Of a stretch of 21,978 bases of DNA, positions 7,643 to 16,040 are shown piece by piece. The position numbers were made by a program, and so were the translations under genes. Below the pieces are notes generated by a model. The model searched no databases. It was not told where the DNA came from and saw nothing but the letters and a program-made list of their open reading frames with translations. The stretch comes from Bacteroidales bacterium (GTDB lineage Bacteria > Bacteroidota > Bacteroidia > Bacteroidales > VadinHA17): assembly GCA_027451265.1 (NCBI GenBank), contig DAIDJT010000011.1, positions 1 through 21,978 on the forward strand, given 5' to 3'. Positions within the stretch are counted from its first letter, which is position 1, and each line of letters begins with the position of its first letter.

Positions 7643-10492
7643 CTAATCTATTCTCAAGATTACCCTGATTCCGGCAGACTCAAATGATGTGCCGGTGAAT
7701 CCGGCATAAACGCCTGCCGTGCCGATCAGGAACACCTCGCTCAGCGAATACCCTGTTTCACAGTAATATCCGGCCTCTTGAGTCCATAGCACTGACAGAC
7801 TGATATTCTCCCTGATAAGCGTATGGCTCAACCCCGGGAGACGTTTGAGCAGCAGGGTGGGGGTTGTGTACCTTATATGTCCCTCGGCAAATGCCTTCCT
7901 CGAGGAAACTGAGTAACAGGGCTTCAGGTAAAATGCATCTTCATAACTGTTGAGCAAAACCGGTGATGACTGGGTGTTGAAGAAATGCATGTCCTGAAGC
8001 CTGACGTTTTCACTGTTGATGAATCCTCCCGCGCGGATCCTCCAGCGGAACTCATTCAGGGCCCCGAAGCGTGCCGTCCGGCTTACCTCGCCGGAGAGCA
8101 TTTCATAGCTGCCTGAAAGGGTATCATTGTAGTTGTAGCCATGCTTCCAGGCAATTGTGAAGGTCGGGTAGTCAGATCCGGCACTGATCTTTGCTCCGTC
8201 AGAGATACGGTATTTCTGCTGTGGTGTCCATGTCAGCGATGATTCCAGGGAGAGATGCCTGTGACTGACCGGGGGCTCATAGTCATACCCTTCTGCAGCG
8301 ACAGCATACGGATTGTCAGGGATGTTCTGAGACCATGGCTTTTCCCTCCTGAAGAAGGAGAAGGAAGATGTGTTCCGGAGCACGTCACGCTTTTCATACT
8401 TGCCCTGTATTGCCAGTGTAAGCCCGTTTGCGATGTCAATTCGGTGCCCGGCAATGAAATATTGGCTTCCGTAGAGCCTCATTATGTTCTCCCTGAAGAA
8501 AAGGGAAGATACCGTATTAACCAGTTGGTTAACGCCGGAGGGGGAGAACTCGTCTGACAGGCTGCCTGCCCTGATGAAGATATTGCCTCCATGCATCGGG
8601 TCATAGAGCAGGCTGGCAGTAGCATTCCACATGAGTTTCTCCCTGCTGAAGGCATACCGGGCTGACGGGGCAAATGTCAGGCGGCCTGCCTTGCCTGATC
8701 TGACTGACAGGTTCATGCCTGTCCCTGCCACAAAACCGTCAATAGTGTTGAATGAGAAGCTTTTAAGGTCTGCCAGCCCGTCAAACTCCAGGGCGGTACT
8801 CTTTGACAGCTGCCATCTTTTCCCTCCTGCCAGGTCCCTGACGAACCTGGATGCAGGGCTCCTTCTCATCCTTAAGGAGTCAGGGCCGGCGACTGAATCC
8901 TGTTGCTGACGTGATCTTGCGCCGATTGTTATGCTCAGTGTGGAACTGTCTCTCACTGCCAGTTTCCCTTTTGCGGCCGGGGCTGTAGCGAGGCTGGCGC
9001 TCTCTTCCGTGGTTAGCGGGATGGGTCTTACCTCCGCCCAGTAGGCTGAGTCCCTGCCGGTGGCGCCATCCTCAACTATCACAGTGGTCTTGTCTTCTAT
9101 TTCCAGGGGAGGTTTCTCACGCGTGGTACGGGCATTTTTCTCATTGAGCCGCGCCAGCCGTGACATGTCACGTGCCGTCAGGTCATCTTTTGCCAGGAGG
9201 GACTCAATTTCCTTCTCAGCAGAGGTCTTTGGCCGTTCGTTGGTTGATTCCTCAGCCCCGGCCGCATCAGCTGTTACTTCCTCAGCCCCGGCAGCATCAG
9301 CAGTTATATATGCAGTGGGGGGCCGGAGCATACTGTTAGCCTCTACTTCATGGTATTTGACTGCACTTGTGTAGGCAGCCCTGGCCTTGATGCCCATAAT
9401 TGAGATGTCAGCATTGAACTCATGGCTCACAGGCATCCATATTCCTTTCTCCACAGGGGTGTACAGCTGCCTGACCCTGATTCGTCCGGCCATGTTGTCA
9501 TTGGTTAGGTCAAGTGAGTGTATTGCCCAGAGGTCTTCAACGATGTAGATCACACCGGTGAAGAGCTGCTGGCTCTTGCGGCGCGGTGTGACGCTGATCT
9601 TGTCAATTACATAGTTGCCCTGCGACGATGACCCCAAAAATTTAAAAACATAATGAGAAAACGCATTTGGCGCCAGTGGTGATATTGCCATCTCAACCAG
9701 AACAGGCTGGTAAAAACTGGCTTCTATGAAGTCCATTGGCGAGGCCTGTCCCTGCGTCAGATCTTCGCTTGAATTGGCCGAAATGACACGGTGTTCGTAT
9801 TTGTCGGGAGCGGTGAATGTGATCATGTTGACCGACTCGGTGAAGTAGTATTTGCCCACTTTCAGGTCATCGCCGTTTGAGTCGATCTTCATTCTCCTTT
9901 TCAGCAATTCCGGAATTTTGTCAACGCTGCCGCCGCCCCTTATGTAGACCTCAGCTTTCCACATCTTTACCTGGTTGAGATGGTAAGGCGCCATGCCTAT
10001 TGCCTTGCGCATTATGAAGTATGCCGGATCTTTTCCTGATGCTGATACTCTCACGGGCGGTATTTCGAAGAGCTGTTCCGTCAGTGTGATGTCGGATATG
10101 ATTCCTTCGCCTGTGATGCTGAGGTTTCTTGTCACCGGGATGTATCCGAGGAACTGGTAGTTAACCGTGTAGTTGCCCGAAGGGAGGGAAATCTCGTAAA
10201 GGCCCTCGTTGTTGGAGGTGGTTCCCTGGCGCAGTTCAGTGATATAAACCGAGGCGGACGGCATTGGTGACCCGCTGCTGTCGGTTATCCTGCCGCGTAA
10301 TACCTGGGCCTTGACCGAAATGGAGGGGAATAGAAGGAACGCAACAAAAATGAGAATCCTTGTACCCAAAATAAAGCCATTGTCCGTAATATACTGAAGT
10401 GGAGAAGGTGCATCCGGAAATTTTCTCCTGCCGCTGTTAGTAATACACGGAATTGCAGAAGTTGCCTCCGGGAATTTTCTCCTGCCGCGCAT
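7643..10492 (-). CDS. CarboxypepD_reg-like / DUF5686 outer-membrane protein
   Basis: A 949-residue protein typical of Bacteroidetes. A signal peptide (about residues 43-62, ending SISVKA) leads into a carboxypeptidase-regulatory-like beta-sandwich (about 64-145, VLRGRITDSSGSPMPSASV). A long DUF5686 region follows. A low-complexity insert at about residues 390-520 includes a duplicated TADAAGAEE and a charged stretch. The C-terminal half alternates in beta-barrel style, as in TonB-dependent receptor relatives. The family is assumed to sit in the outer membrane; its substrate is unknown. The ATG at 10492 is 2 bp after the rsmI stop, which suggests coupling. However, the first 40 residues are two copies of an 18-residue unit, and a TTG at 10369 would start directly at the signal peptide. 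The true start is uncertain. Confidence 0.85.
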   Translation of the reverse strand: MRGRRKFPEATSAIPCITNSGRRKFPDAPSPLQYITDNGFILGTRILIFVAFLLFPSISVKAQVLRGRITDSSGSPMPSASVYITELRQGTTSNNEGLYEISLPSGNYTVNYQFLGYIPVTRNLSITGEGIISDITLTEQLFEIPPVRVSASGKDPAYFIMRKAIGMAPYHLNQVKMWKAEVYIRGGGSVDKIPELLKRRMKIDSNGDDLKVGKYYFTESVNMITFTAPDKYEHRVISANSSEDLTQGQASPMDFIEASFYQPVLVEMAISPLAPNAFSHYVFKFLGSSSQGNYVIDKISVTPRRKSQQLFTGVIYIVEDLWAIHSLDLTNDNMAGRIRVRQLYTPVEKGIWMPVSHEFNADISIMGIKARAAYTSAVKYHEVEANSMLRPPTAYITADAAGAEEVTADAAGAEESTNERPKTSAEKEIESLLAKDDLTARDMSRLARLNEKNARTTREKPPLEIEDKTTVIVEDGATGRDSAYWAEVRPIPLTTEESASLATAPAAKGKLAVRDSSTLSITIGARSRQQQDSVAGPDSLRMRRSPASRFVRDLAGGKRWQLSKSTALEFDGLADLKSFSFNTIDGFVAGTGMNLSVRSGKAGRLTFAPSARYAFSREKLMWNATASLLYDPMHGGNIFIRAGSLSDEFSPSGVNQLVNTVSSLFFRENIMRLYGSQYFIAGHRIDIANGLTLAIQGKYEKRDVLRNTSSFSFFRREKPWSQNIPDNPYAVAAEGYDYEPPVSHRHLSLESSLTWTPQQKYRISDGAKISAGSDYPTFTIAWKHGYNYNDTLSGSYEMLSGEVSRTARFGALNEFRWRIRAGGFINSENVRLQDMHFFNTQSSPVLLNSYEDAFYLKPCYSVSSRKAFAEGHIRYTTPTLLLKRLPGLSHTLIRENISLSVLWTQEAGYYCETGYSLSEVFLIGTAGVYAGFTGTSFESAGIRVILRID
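9250..9309 (-). repeat. 30-bp tandem duplication inside the DUF5686 gene
   Basis: Two adjacent 30-bp copies (9250-9279 and 9280-9309) begin identically on the plus strand with CCTCAGCCCCGGC and differ at only a few positions. They encode the repeated TADAAGAEE in the linker of the outer-membrane protein. The repeat keeps the reading frame and probably reflects slippage in a tolerant linker. Confidence 0.85.
10379..10486 (-). repeat. 54-bp tandem duplication at the 5' end of the DUF5686 gene
   Basis: Two adjacent 54-bp units (10486-10433 and 10432-10379, minus strand) match at 43 of 54 positions by eye. Both open with GGCAGGAGAAAATT. Read in frame they give GRRKFPEATS... and GRRKFPDAPS..., 18 residues each, placed before the signal peptide. 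A basic, non-hydrophobic 40-residue leader ahead of a signal peptide is odd. The unit may be an intergenic repeat lying between rsmI and the outer-membrane gene. Confidence 0.75.
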
Positions 10493-10494
10493 CT

Positions 10495-11193
10495 TTATTC
10501 TGATTCTTCGGAATGGTCTTTCAGTGAGGAGCCTGCCACCACAATTACAAACTCACCCCTGGGAGCGGTGGTGCTGAAGTGTTCAGCCAGCGAAGCAAGG
10601 GTTCCGCGAAGGGTCTCCTCGAATTTCTTTGTTATTTCCCTTGATACTGAAGCTTTCCGGTCATCTCCCATCGCAGCGGCAAGCTGCTCAAGGGTTTTTA
10701 CAACGCGGAACGGCGATTCATAAAAGATCATTGTCCGTTCTTCCCCGGCTAAAGCTGACAGTCTCTTCTGCCTCCCTTTTTTCTGAGGCAGGAATCCCTC
10801 GAAGCAGAATCGGTCAGAAGGCAGACCGGAACATACAAGTGCAGGTACGAAAGCGGTGGGGCCGGGAAGGGTTTCGACAGGTATCTCCCTCTCGATGCAC
10901 CTGCGTACGAGAAGGAAGCCGGGATCTGAAATACCCGGGGTACCGGCGTCGGAAACAAGAGCTGTCACTGTTCCTGACTCAATGCTGTCACACACCGCTT
11001 CGAGGCTGCGGTGCTCATTGAACTTGTGGTGTGACCGGAGGGGCACGCTGATGCCGTAATGATCAAGAAGTATCCTCGTGGTCCTGGTGTCTTCGGCAAG
11101 GACAAGGCCGGCCGATTTCAGCACCTCCAGGGCGCGGATGGTGATATCACCAAGATTGCCGATGGGGGTGGGCACCAGGATCAGTCTAGACAT
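10495..11193 (-). CDS. rsmI: 16S rRNA (cytidine-1402-2'-O)-methyltransferase
   Basis: A 232-residue SAM-dependent methyltransferase of the tetrapyrrole-methylase fold. It 2'-O-methylates C1402 in the decoding centre of 16S rRNA. Characteristic segments are LILVPTPIGNLGDIT at the N-terminus, AEDTRTTRILLDHYGI, and LVSDAGTPGISDPG, followed by LPGPTAFVPALVCSGLPSDR. The ATG at 11193 yields the usual MSRLILVPTPIGN start; in-frame ATGs further upstream lie inside the preceding gene. The start overlaps the end of the hypothetical gene by 8 bp, and the stop is 2 bp before the next ATG. The three genes therefore look translationally linked. Confidence 0.95.
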   Translation of the reverse strand: MSRLILVPTPIGNLGDITIRALEVLKSAGLVLAEDTRTTRILLDHYGISVPLRSHHKFNEHRSLEAVCDSIESGTVTALVSDAGTPGISDPGFLLVRRCIEREIPVETLPGPTAFVPALVCSGLPSDRFCFEGFLPQKKGRQKRLSALAGEERTMIFYESPFRVVKTLEQLAAAMGDDRKASVSREITKKFEETLRGTLASLAEHFSTTAPRGEFVIVVAGSSLKDHSEESE

Positions 11194-12073
11194 GCAGGCT
11201 GAATTTTCTTCTGACAACATCAACGAACGAGGATTGTGCGGCAGCATCAGACCCCATGACGGTGCTTTCGTCAAGGATTCTCATTGCTTCGCCGAGGGAT
11301 GCCGCGGCGTTCAGGCGCCTTATTGTGTCACCGTATGCCAGTGCGTCACCGCTGAAGAGCTCGCGGATGAAGTAGAACCTGTCATTTATACCTATTGCAG
11401 CGGCTATGTCGGTGATGGGTTTGCTGTGTCCGACAGCTGAGATGACCTCCTCCTTCTTCTCTGTCTGAAGCTTTTCTCCAAGGGTTCCGCCGGCAGTGAA
11501 ACGGTCAGCCAGTATAGCCTTTGACTGCTCCTGGCTTTTATGGGCAGGAGCGGACTGTGTACCAGCTTCCCTTACAGGCTGTGTATCTTCATTTGCAGCA
11601 GCTTCCCGGAACCCGGATCCGATAGTATCATCGCTGACTGTTTCTGCATTAACTTGTTTTATGGATTCCTTTTTCACAGATTCCGGTCTCTCAGGCTCCG
11701 GATTAGTAAGCGACTGTTTCTCAGGGTCCTGTTTCATGGATTCTTGTATTATTGGTTCCGGTTTGACCGGTTCCTGTTTCACTGACTCAGGTATGGCAGA
11801 TTCAACAATTACATGCCGGGCCGGGCCAGGTTTCCCGTCTGCCGGTCTGGCACTGGCAGGTTCATCATTCCTGATTAAAGTATCATCCGCTTTTTTTTCA
11901 TTTGCCCCGCTGAGTGACGGAAGCAGCCTGACCAGATCGGCGGCGCTTTTTACACGTGACCTGGCAAGTTCCATTTCGGCCTTGTCTGATCCGGATACGC
12001 CCAGCTGTTCCAGTAACGTCAACGCCTCTTCCAGGTCCCTTCCAATAATGTTAACAGCTTTCAGGAAATCCAT
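11186..12073 (-). CDS. conserved hypothetical protein with repetitive linker and C-terminal helical domain
   Basis: A 295-residue protein without signal peptide or membrane segments. Three parts can be seen. The first is an N-terminal helical region (1-60). The second is a long Glu/Lys/Pro/Ser-rich linker (about 60-205) with irregular repeats of the type ESVKQEP. The third is a C-terminal domain (about 215-295) with AIGINDRFYFIRELFSGD. That last motif recurs, as far as I recall, in uncharacterised Bacteroidetes proteins. I do not recognise a biochemical function. It is first in an operon with rsmI (8-bp overlap), divergent from tdk, with an exact TAnnTTTG element upstream. A long plus-strand frame across the linker (11496-12152) is a low-complexity shadow. 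Confidence 0.8.
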   Translation of the reverse strand: MDFLKAVNIIGRDLEEALTLLEQLGVSGSDKAEMELARSRVKSAADLVRLLPSLSGANEKKADDTLIRNDEPASARPADGKPGPARHVIVESAIPESVKQEPVKPEPIIQESMKQDPEKQSLTNPEPERPESVKKESIKQVNAETVSDDTIGSGFREAAANEDTQPVREAGTQSAPAHKSQEQSKAILADRFTAGGTLGEKLQTEKKEEVISAVGHSKPITDIAAAIGINDRFYFIRELFSGDALAYGDTIRRLNAAASLGEAMRILDESTVMGSDAAAQSSFVDVVRRKFSLHV

Positions 12074-12114
12074 CTCGCTTTGCTTTTTTAATTATTACCG
12101 TTTTCTTTATTTTG

Positions 12115-12122
12115 CAAAAGTA
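12115..12122 (-). promoter_or_regulatory. Bacteroidetes-type -7 promoter element for the rsmI operon
   Basis: The minus strand reads TACTTTTG, an exact match to TAnnTTTG, about 42 bp upstream of the ATG at 12073. It lies within the palindrome TTTTGCAAAA (12110-12119). The -33 region has no clear TTTG. Activity inferred. Confidence 0.45.
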
Positions 12123-12192
12123 ATCAATATTAGTTTTTCGGGCCCGAATTAATCAACCCACTATATTGAACGGGTCAATTACAATCTGAAGT

Positions 12193-12774
12193 ATGGAGTT
12201 TCTCGAAAATTCAGTTGATCATGCCGGCAAGCGTGGTTCGGTGGAGGTGATAGCCGGTTCAATGTTCTCCGGCAAGACCGAGGAGCTGATAAGGAGGCTG
12301 CGCAGGGCAATGTTTGCCGGCCTGAAGGTTGAGATATTCAAGCCTGCAGTGGATACGAGATACTCCGAAGACAAGGTTGTGTCACATGATGAGAAATCGA
12401 TCATGTCTACCCCTGTGGAGAATGCATCCTCTATACTTCTCCTTGCCTCCGGTGTGGAGGTGGTGGGGATAGACGAGGCGCAGTTCTTTGACAACAGCCT
12501 CATCGAGGTCTGTACCATGCTTGCCGATAACGGCACACGTGTTATTGTGGCAGGCCTTGACATGGATTTCTCAGGCAGGCCGTTCGGGCCCATTCCTGCC
12601 CTGATGGCCGTTGCCGAGTATGTAAGCAAGGTGCACGCCATCTGCGTCAGATGCGGCAACCTGGCAAACTACTCTCACCGCAAGATAAAAAGCGATAAGG
12701 TGGTTGTGCTTGGTGAGAAGGACATCTATGAGCCGCTGTGCCGCTCGTGTTATATAAAGGCAGTTAACAGGTGA
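12193..12774 (+). CDS. tdk: thymidine kinase (type II)
   Basis: A 193-residue cytosolic kinase that phosphorylates thymidine to dTMP with ATP in nucleoside salvage. The P-loop is GSMFSGKT (residues 22-29), the catalytic acid lies in GIDEAQFFD (Glu95), and the lasso-loop zinc cysteines are 151 and 154 (CVRC) and 183 and 186 (CRSC). Length and motifs match the bacterial tetrameric family. The stop overlaps the GTG start of murF-alr by 4 bp (GTGA), which indicates translational coupling. Confidence 0.96.
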   Translation: MEFLENSVDHAGKRGSVEVIAGSMFSGKTEELIRRLRRAMFAGLKVEIFKPAVDTRYSEDKVVSHDEKSIMSTPVENASSILLLASGVEVVGIDEAQFFDNSLIEVCTMLADNGTRVIVAGLDMDFSGRPFGPIPALMAVAEYVSKVHAICVRCGNLANYSHRKIKSDKVVVLGEKDIYEPLCRSCYIKAVNR

Positions 12775-15227
12775 TAATCGGAGCCCGTGAACTGGCACGC
12801 CTTACAGGCGGATCGCTTACAGGTGATGACACTCTGAGTGTCACCGGCGTCATGATTGACAGCAGGGCGCCGGGGGCGGGTGCCGAGGTGCTTTTCATAG
12901 CCCTGCGGGGCCCAAACCACGACGGACATAAATTCACAGACCAGCTTTATGCCAGGGGTGTGAGGCTGTTTCTCGTTGACACCCTTCCTGCCAGCCACGG
13001 GGAAATGACCGGTGCCGCTTTTGTAAGGGTGACAGATACGCTGGAGGCTCTCCAGTGCCTTGCAAGGTGGCGCCGCGAGAGCTTCAGAGGCAAAGTGATA
13101 GCCGTGACCGGAAGCACCGGCAAGACAATTGTCAAGGAATGGCTGGCGGGTGTCATGAGCACCGTTAAAAACGTAATACGCAGTCCCAAAAGCTATAACT
13201 CACAGGTGGGCGTGGCCCTCTCCCTGATGAACATTGATGACCGCTATGAGGTTGCCGTCATCGAAGCCGGCATTTCCAAACCCGGCGAAATGGAGAGGCT
13301 GGCCCGGATGATAAGGCCTGACACTGTTATTGTTACAAATATAGGTGACGCCCACGGCGAAAACTTCACCGGCAGGGAGGCCATTGCAGCTGAGAAACTC
13401 CGGCTTGCGGCAGGGGCAGGACTGGTAATCTGCAGCGCCGATGACGAAATCATCAGGAAGGAACTGGCATCGGGCTATCCTGATACCCCTCTGTTTACCT
13501 GGTCATTTTCACATACGGATGCCTGTATTTCAGTTAAGGTTGCTGAAAATGGTGAAGGCAGCCAGGTGCTTCGGTGTACCATCGCAGACGAATCATTTGA
13601 AGCAGTGATTCCATTCGCGGACCATGCCTCGGTGGAAAACGCCGTCTCAGTCATTGCCTGCTGTCTCACTGAGAAAATCCCTGAGGAGGTAATTGCAAAG
13701 GGTATTTCTGAACTGCCGGTTGTGGCAATGCGGATGGAGACGAAGCGGGGTATAAACGGTTGCACGCTGATTGAAGACTACTATAACTCTGATCCTGCAT
13801 CACTTGGGATGGCGCTCGATTTCCTCCGAACCCATGCAAGGGGACAAACAACCCTGATCATGTCCGATTTCAGGCAGATAGGCGGAGACGAAAAGAGACT
13901 TTATAAAGGTGTTGCATCGGCTGTAAGGAATGCGGGAATTGACCGTTTTATCGGGATAGGCGAGGCACTTTCACGCAATGGGGCGGAATTCCCGGCAGGA
14001 TCACTATTCTATGGAACTACTTCTGAATGTGCTGACGCCATTCGCTCCCTGCAGTTCAGGGACGAAACGATCCTTATAAAAGGCGCCAGGGTGTTTGGTC
14101 TTGAGCGCATCAGCGGTCTCCTGGTGAAGCAGCTTCACAAGACACGCCTGGAGATAAACATGAATGCCGTGGTCCATAACCTGAATGAGTTCCGGCATCT
14201 GCTGAAGCCGGGGACGGGAATGATTGCAATGGTAAAGGCATTCGCCTACGGCTCCGGTTCTGCAGAGATTGCGTCTCTTCTGGAATACAACGGTGTCAGG
14301 TATTTCGCGGTTGCATACGCTGATGAAGGCGTTGCCCTCAGGGAGGAGGGTATAACCTCGCCGGTAATGGTCATGAATCCTGATGAAAGTGTGATGGAGC
14401 TGATGATTAATAACAACCTGGAGCCTGAGATCTACAGCATTGAGTCATTTGCGGCCTTTGCCTCGGCTGCCAGGAGATACGGTCTGCTCCATTACCCGGT
14501 TCATATAAAAATTGATACCGGGATGCACAGGCTCGGATTTGACGTAAATGACCTTGATGAGCTGGCCGGCAGGCTGGCAGGGCAGCAGCATCTGAAGGTG
14601 GTATCAATGTTCTCACACCTGGCAGCCAGTGATGATCCGGCGCATGACGATTTCACGCACCGGCAGGCCAGGCTCCTGACAGGTGCCGCCGGTAAGCTTC
14701 AGAAAGCTCTCGGTTACACCTTCAGGCTTCACCTGCTTAACTCCTCGGGTATAGCACGCTTTCCTGAATACCAGTTTGACATGGTCAGGCTGGGAATAGG
14801 TCTCTACGGTATAGGGCGTTATGAAGGTGTGACCCTCATGAATACCGGAAGGTTCGTGACTTCGGTGTCACAGGTGAGAAAAGTTCCGGCAGGTGACCCG
14901 GTAAGCTATGGCTGCCGGGGCGCCTCTGACCATGACAGGCAGATAGCAGTCATACCCGTAGGTTACGCAGACGGGCTGAGCAGGGAGCTGGGTGACGGGA
15001 AGGGCATTCTTTTCATAAGGGGACGAAGGGTGCCAATCATCGGAAGCATCTGCATGGATATGTGCATGGCTGATGTCACGGGTATGGATGTAGAGTCCGG
15101 TGATGAAGCCGAGGTGTTTGGTGCTAACATTTCAATTGATGAAGTAGCTGCCCTGTGCAATACGATACCCTACGAGATACTTACCTCAATACCTCAGAGG
15201 GTCAAAAGGATTTACGTCAATGAATGA
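12771..15227 (+). CDS. bifunctional UDP-MurNAc-tripeptide:D-Ala-D-Ala ligase / alanine racemase
   Basis: An 818-residue fusion. Residues 1-455 are MurF, which adds D-Ala-D-Ala to UDP-MurNAc-tripeptide using ATP; the P-loop is TGSTGKT (113-119). Residues about 458-818 are a PLP-dependent alanine racemase. The probable PLP lysine is Lys489 in MVKAFAYGSG, and the catalytic Tyr713 is in VSYGC. The 224-residue Lys-Tyr spacing is close to that of classical Alr. The fused enzyme can supply D-Ala and consume D-Ala-D-Ala in the same pathway. Such fusions are known in Bacteroidetes. Translation starts at GTG, overlapping tdk by 4 bp. The TGA abuts the stop of the convergent Crp-family gene with no spacer. 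Confidence 0.95.
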   Translation: MIIGARELARLTGGSLTGDDTLSVTGVMIDSRAPGAGAEVLFIALRGPNHDGHKFTDQLYARGVRLFLVDTLPASHGEMTGAAFVRVTDTLEALQCLARWRRESFRGKVIAVTGSTGKTIVKEWLAGVMSTVKNVIRSPKSYNSQVGVALSLMNIDDRYEVAVIEAGISKPGEMERLARMIRPDTVIVTNIGDAHGENFTGREAIAAEKLRLAAGAGLVICSADDEIIRKELASGYPDTPLFTWSFSHTDACISVKVAENGEGSQVLRCTIADESFEAVIPFADHASVENAVSVIACCLTEKIPEEVIAKGISELPVVAMRMETKRGINGCTLIEDYYNSDPASLGMALDFLRTHARGQTTLIMSDFRQIGGDEKRLYKGVASAVRNAGIDRFIGIGEALSRNGAEFPAGSLFYGTTSECADAIRSLQFRDETILIKGARVFGLERISGLLVKQLHKTRLEINMNAVVHNLNEFRHLLKPGTGMIAMVKAFAYGSGSAEIASLLEYNGVRYFAVAYADEGVALREEGITSPVMVMNPDESVMELMINNNLEPEIYSIESFAAFASAARRYGLLHYPVHIKIDTGMHRLGFDVNDLDELAGRLAGQQHLKVVSMFSHLAASDDPAHDDFTHRQARLLTGAAGKLQKALGYTFRLHLLNSSGIARFPEYQFDMVRLGIGLYGIGRYEGVTLMNTGRFVTSVSQVRKVPAGDPVSYGCRGASDHDRQIAVIPVGYADGLSRELGDGKGILFIRGRRVPIIGSICMDMCMADVTGMDVESGDEAEVFGANISIDEVAALCNTIPYEILTSIPQRVKRIYVNE

Positions 15228-15929
15228 TCAGCCGAGCTGGCTAATCTTCTCAAGCCTTGACTGATCAACAATACTGATCTTCTTCCCGTCAAGTGCTATT
15301 ACAGACTCGGATGCAAACATCGAGAGCGTACGGATTGCATTTGAGGTTGTCATGTTTGAGAAACAGGCAAGATCTTCGCGTGAGACGTAAGCCCTGATTG
15401 TCCTGCCGTCATTCTCCACCCCGTAGGTGTCACGCAGAACAAGTAGTGACTCGGCCAGCCGTCCACGTATATGCTTCTGGGTCAGTGATATGGTTCTTCT
15501 GTTTGAGAAGGAGAGTTCCACCGCCATCATCCTCATGAGCTTCATTGAGAGATCCGGGTTGCGTTTTATGAGCTTCATGAACGGATCCCTGTCAAAGCGG
15601 CATATGCCTGAATCTTCTATAGCCACTGCCGACGCAGAGTAGGTGTTCCCGGTTATGAAAGCCGCAAACCCCAGCAGACCCTGCGGCCTGACCATCCTGA
15701 TTATCTGCTCGCGTCCGCCTATTCCCTCCTTGTATACCTTGACCTTGCCGCTCGCAAGACAGTATAAACCTGCCGGCCTGGATCCCTCGTGAAAAATCAT
15801 TTCCCCCTTTTTCAGCGCAGTGCATGAATGGTCCTGTAACAGGAACTCCTTCTCCCTGTCAGGGAGCTCCCTGAAAAGTGAAAACGGACCTTCAATGCAT
15901 TGTTCAAGATACTGATTTGTATAAAACAT
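15228..15929 (-). CDS. Crp/Fnr-family transcriptional regulator
   Basis: A 233-residue regulator with an N-terminal cyclic-nucleotide-binding-like beta-roll (about residues 20-135, including KKGEMIFHEGSRPAGLYCLASGKVKVY) and a C-terminal Crp-type winged helix (about 150-225, GRLAESLLVLRD then SREDLACFSNMTTSNAIRTL as the recognition region). I see no N-terminal cysteine cluster for an FNR iron-sulfur centre, so oxygen sensing of that kind is unlikely; the effector is unknown. A clean promoter-like element lies 26 bp upstream. It stands alone, back-to-back with murF-alr at the stop codons; its targets cannot be inferred. Confidence 0.9.
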   Translation of the reverse strand: MFYTNQYLEQCIEGPFSLFRELPDREKEFLLQDHSCTALKKGEMIFHEGSRPAGLYCLASGKVKVYKEGIGGREQIIRMVRPQGLLGFAAFITGNTYSASAVAIEDSGICRFDRDPFMKLIKRNPDLSMKLMRMMAVELSFSNRRTISLTQKHIRGRLAESLLVLRDTYGVENDGRTIRAYVSREDLACFSNMTTSNAIRTLSMFASESVIALDGKKISIVDQSRLEKISQLG

Positions 15930-15954
15930 TTCCCCTTATGTTTAACAACATGTA

Positions 15955-15962
15955 CAAAGATA
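15955..15962 (-). promoter_or_regulatory. Bacteroidetes-type -7 promoter element for the Crp/Fnr-family gene
   Basis: TATCTTTG on the minus strand is an exact TAnnTTTG match 26 bp before the ATG at 15929. About 20 bp further upstream is a T-rich TTTTC, a partial match to the -33 TTTG. Together with the AT-rich surroundings it is the most convincing promoter in the window, but it is still a sequence inference. Confidence 0.5.
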
Positions 15963-16040
15963 TTAAAAAAGCATGTAAAAGGGAAAATTAACGTTTTTTA
16001 ACACACTATTATTCAGGTAGTTGAGAGTCAGAGGATAGTG

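Noticed and set aside
11496..12152. Long plus-strand frame (218 codons) opposite the hypothetical gene
   Set aside because: Its Ser/Cys/Gly-rich repeats are the complement of the charged linker codons; it has no domain or sensible start and crosses the promoter region.
15945..15958. Operator palindrome for autoregulation of the Crp-family gene
   Set aside because: Only a 6-bp palindrome (ACATGT) is present and the flanks do not pair; too short to claim a binding site.
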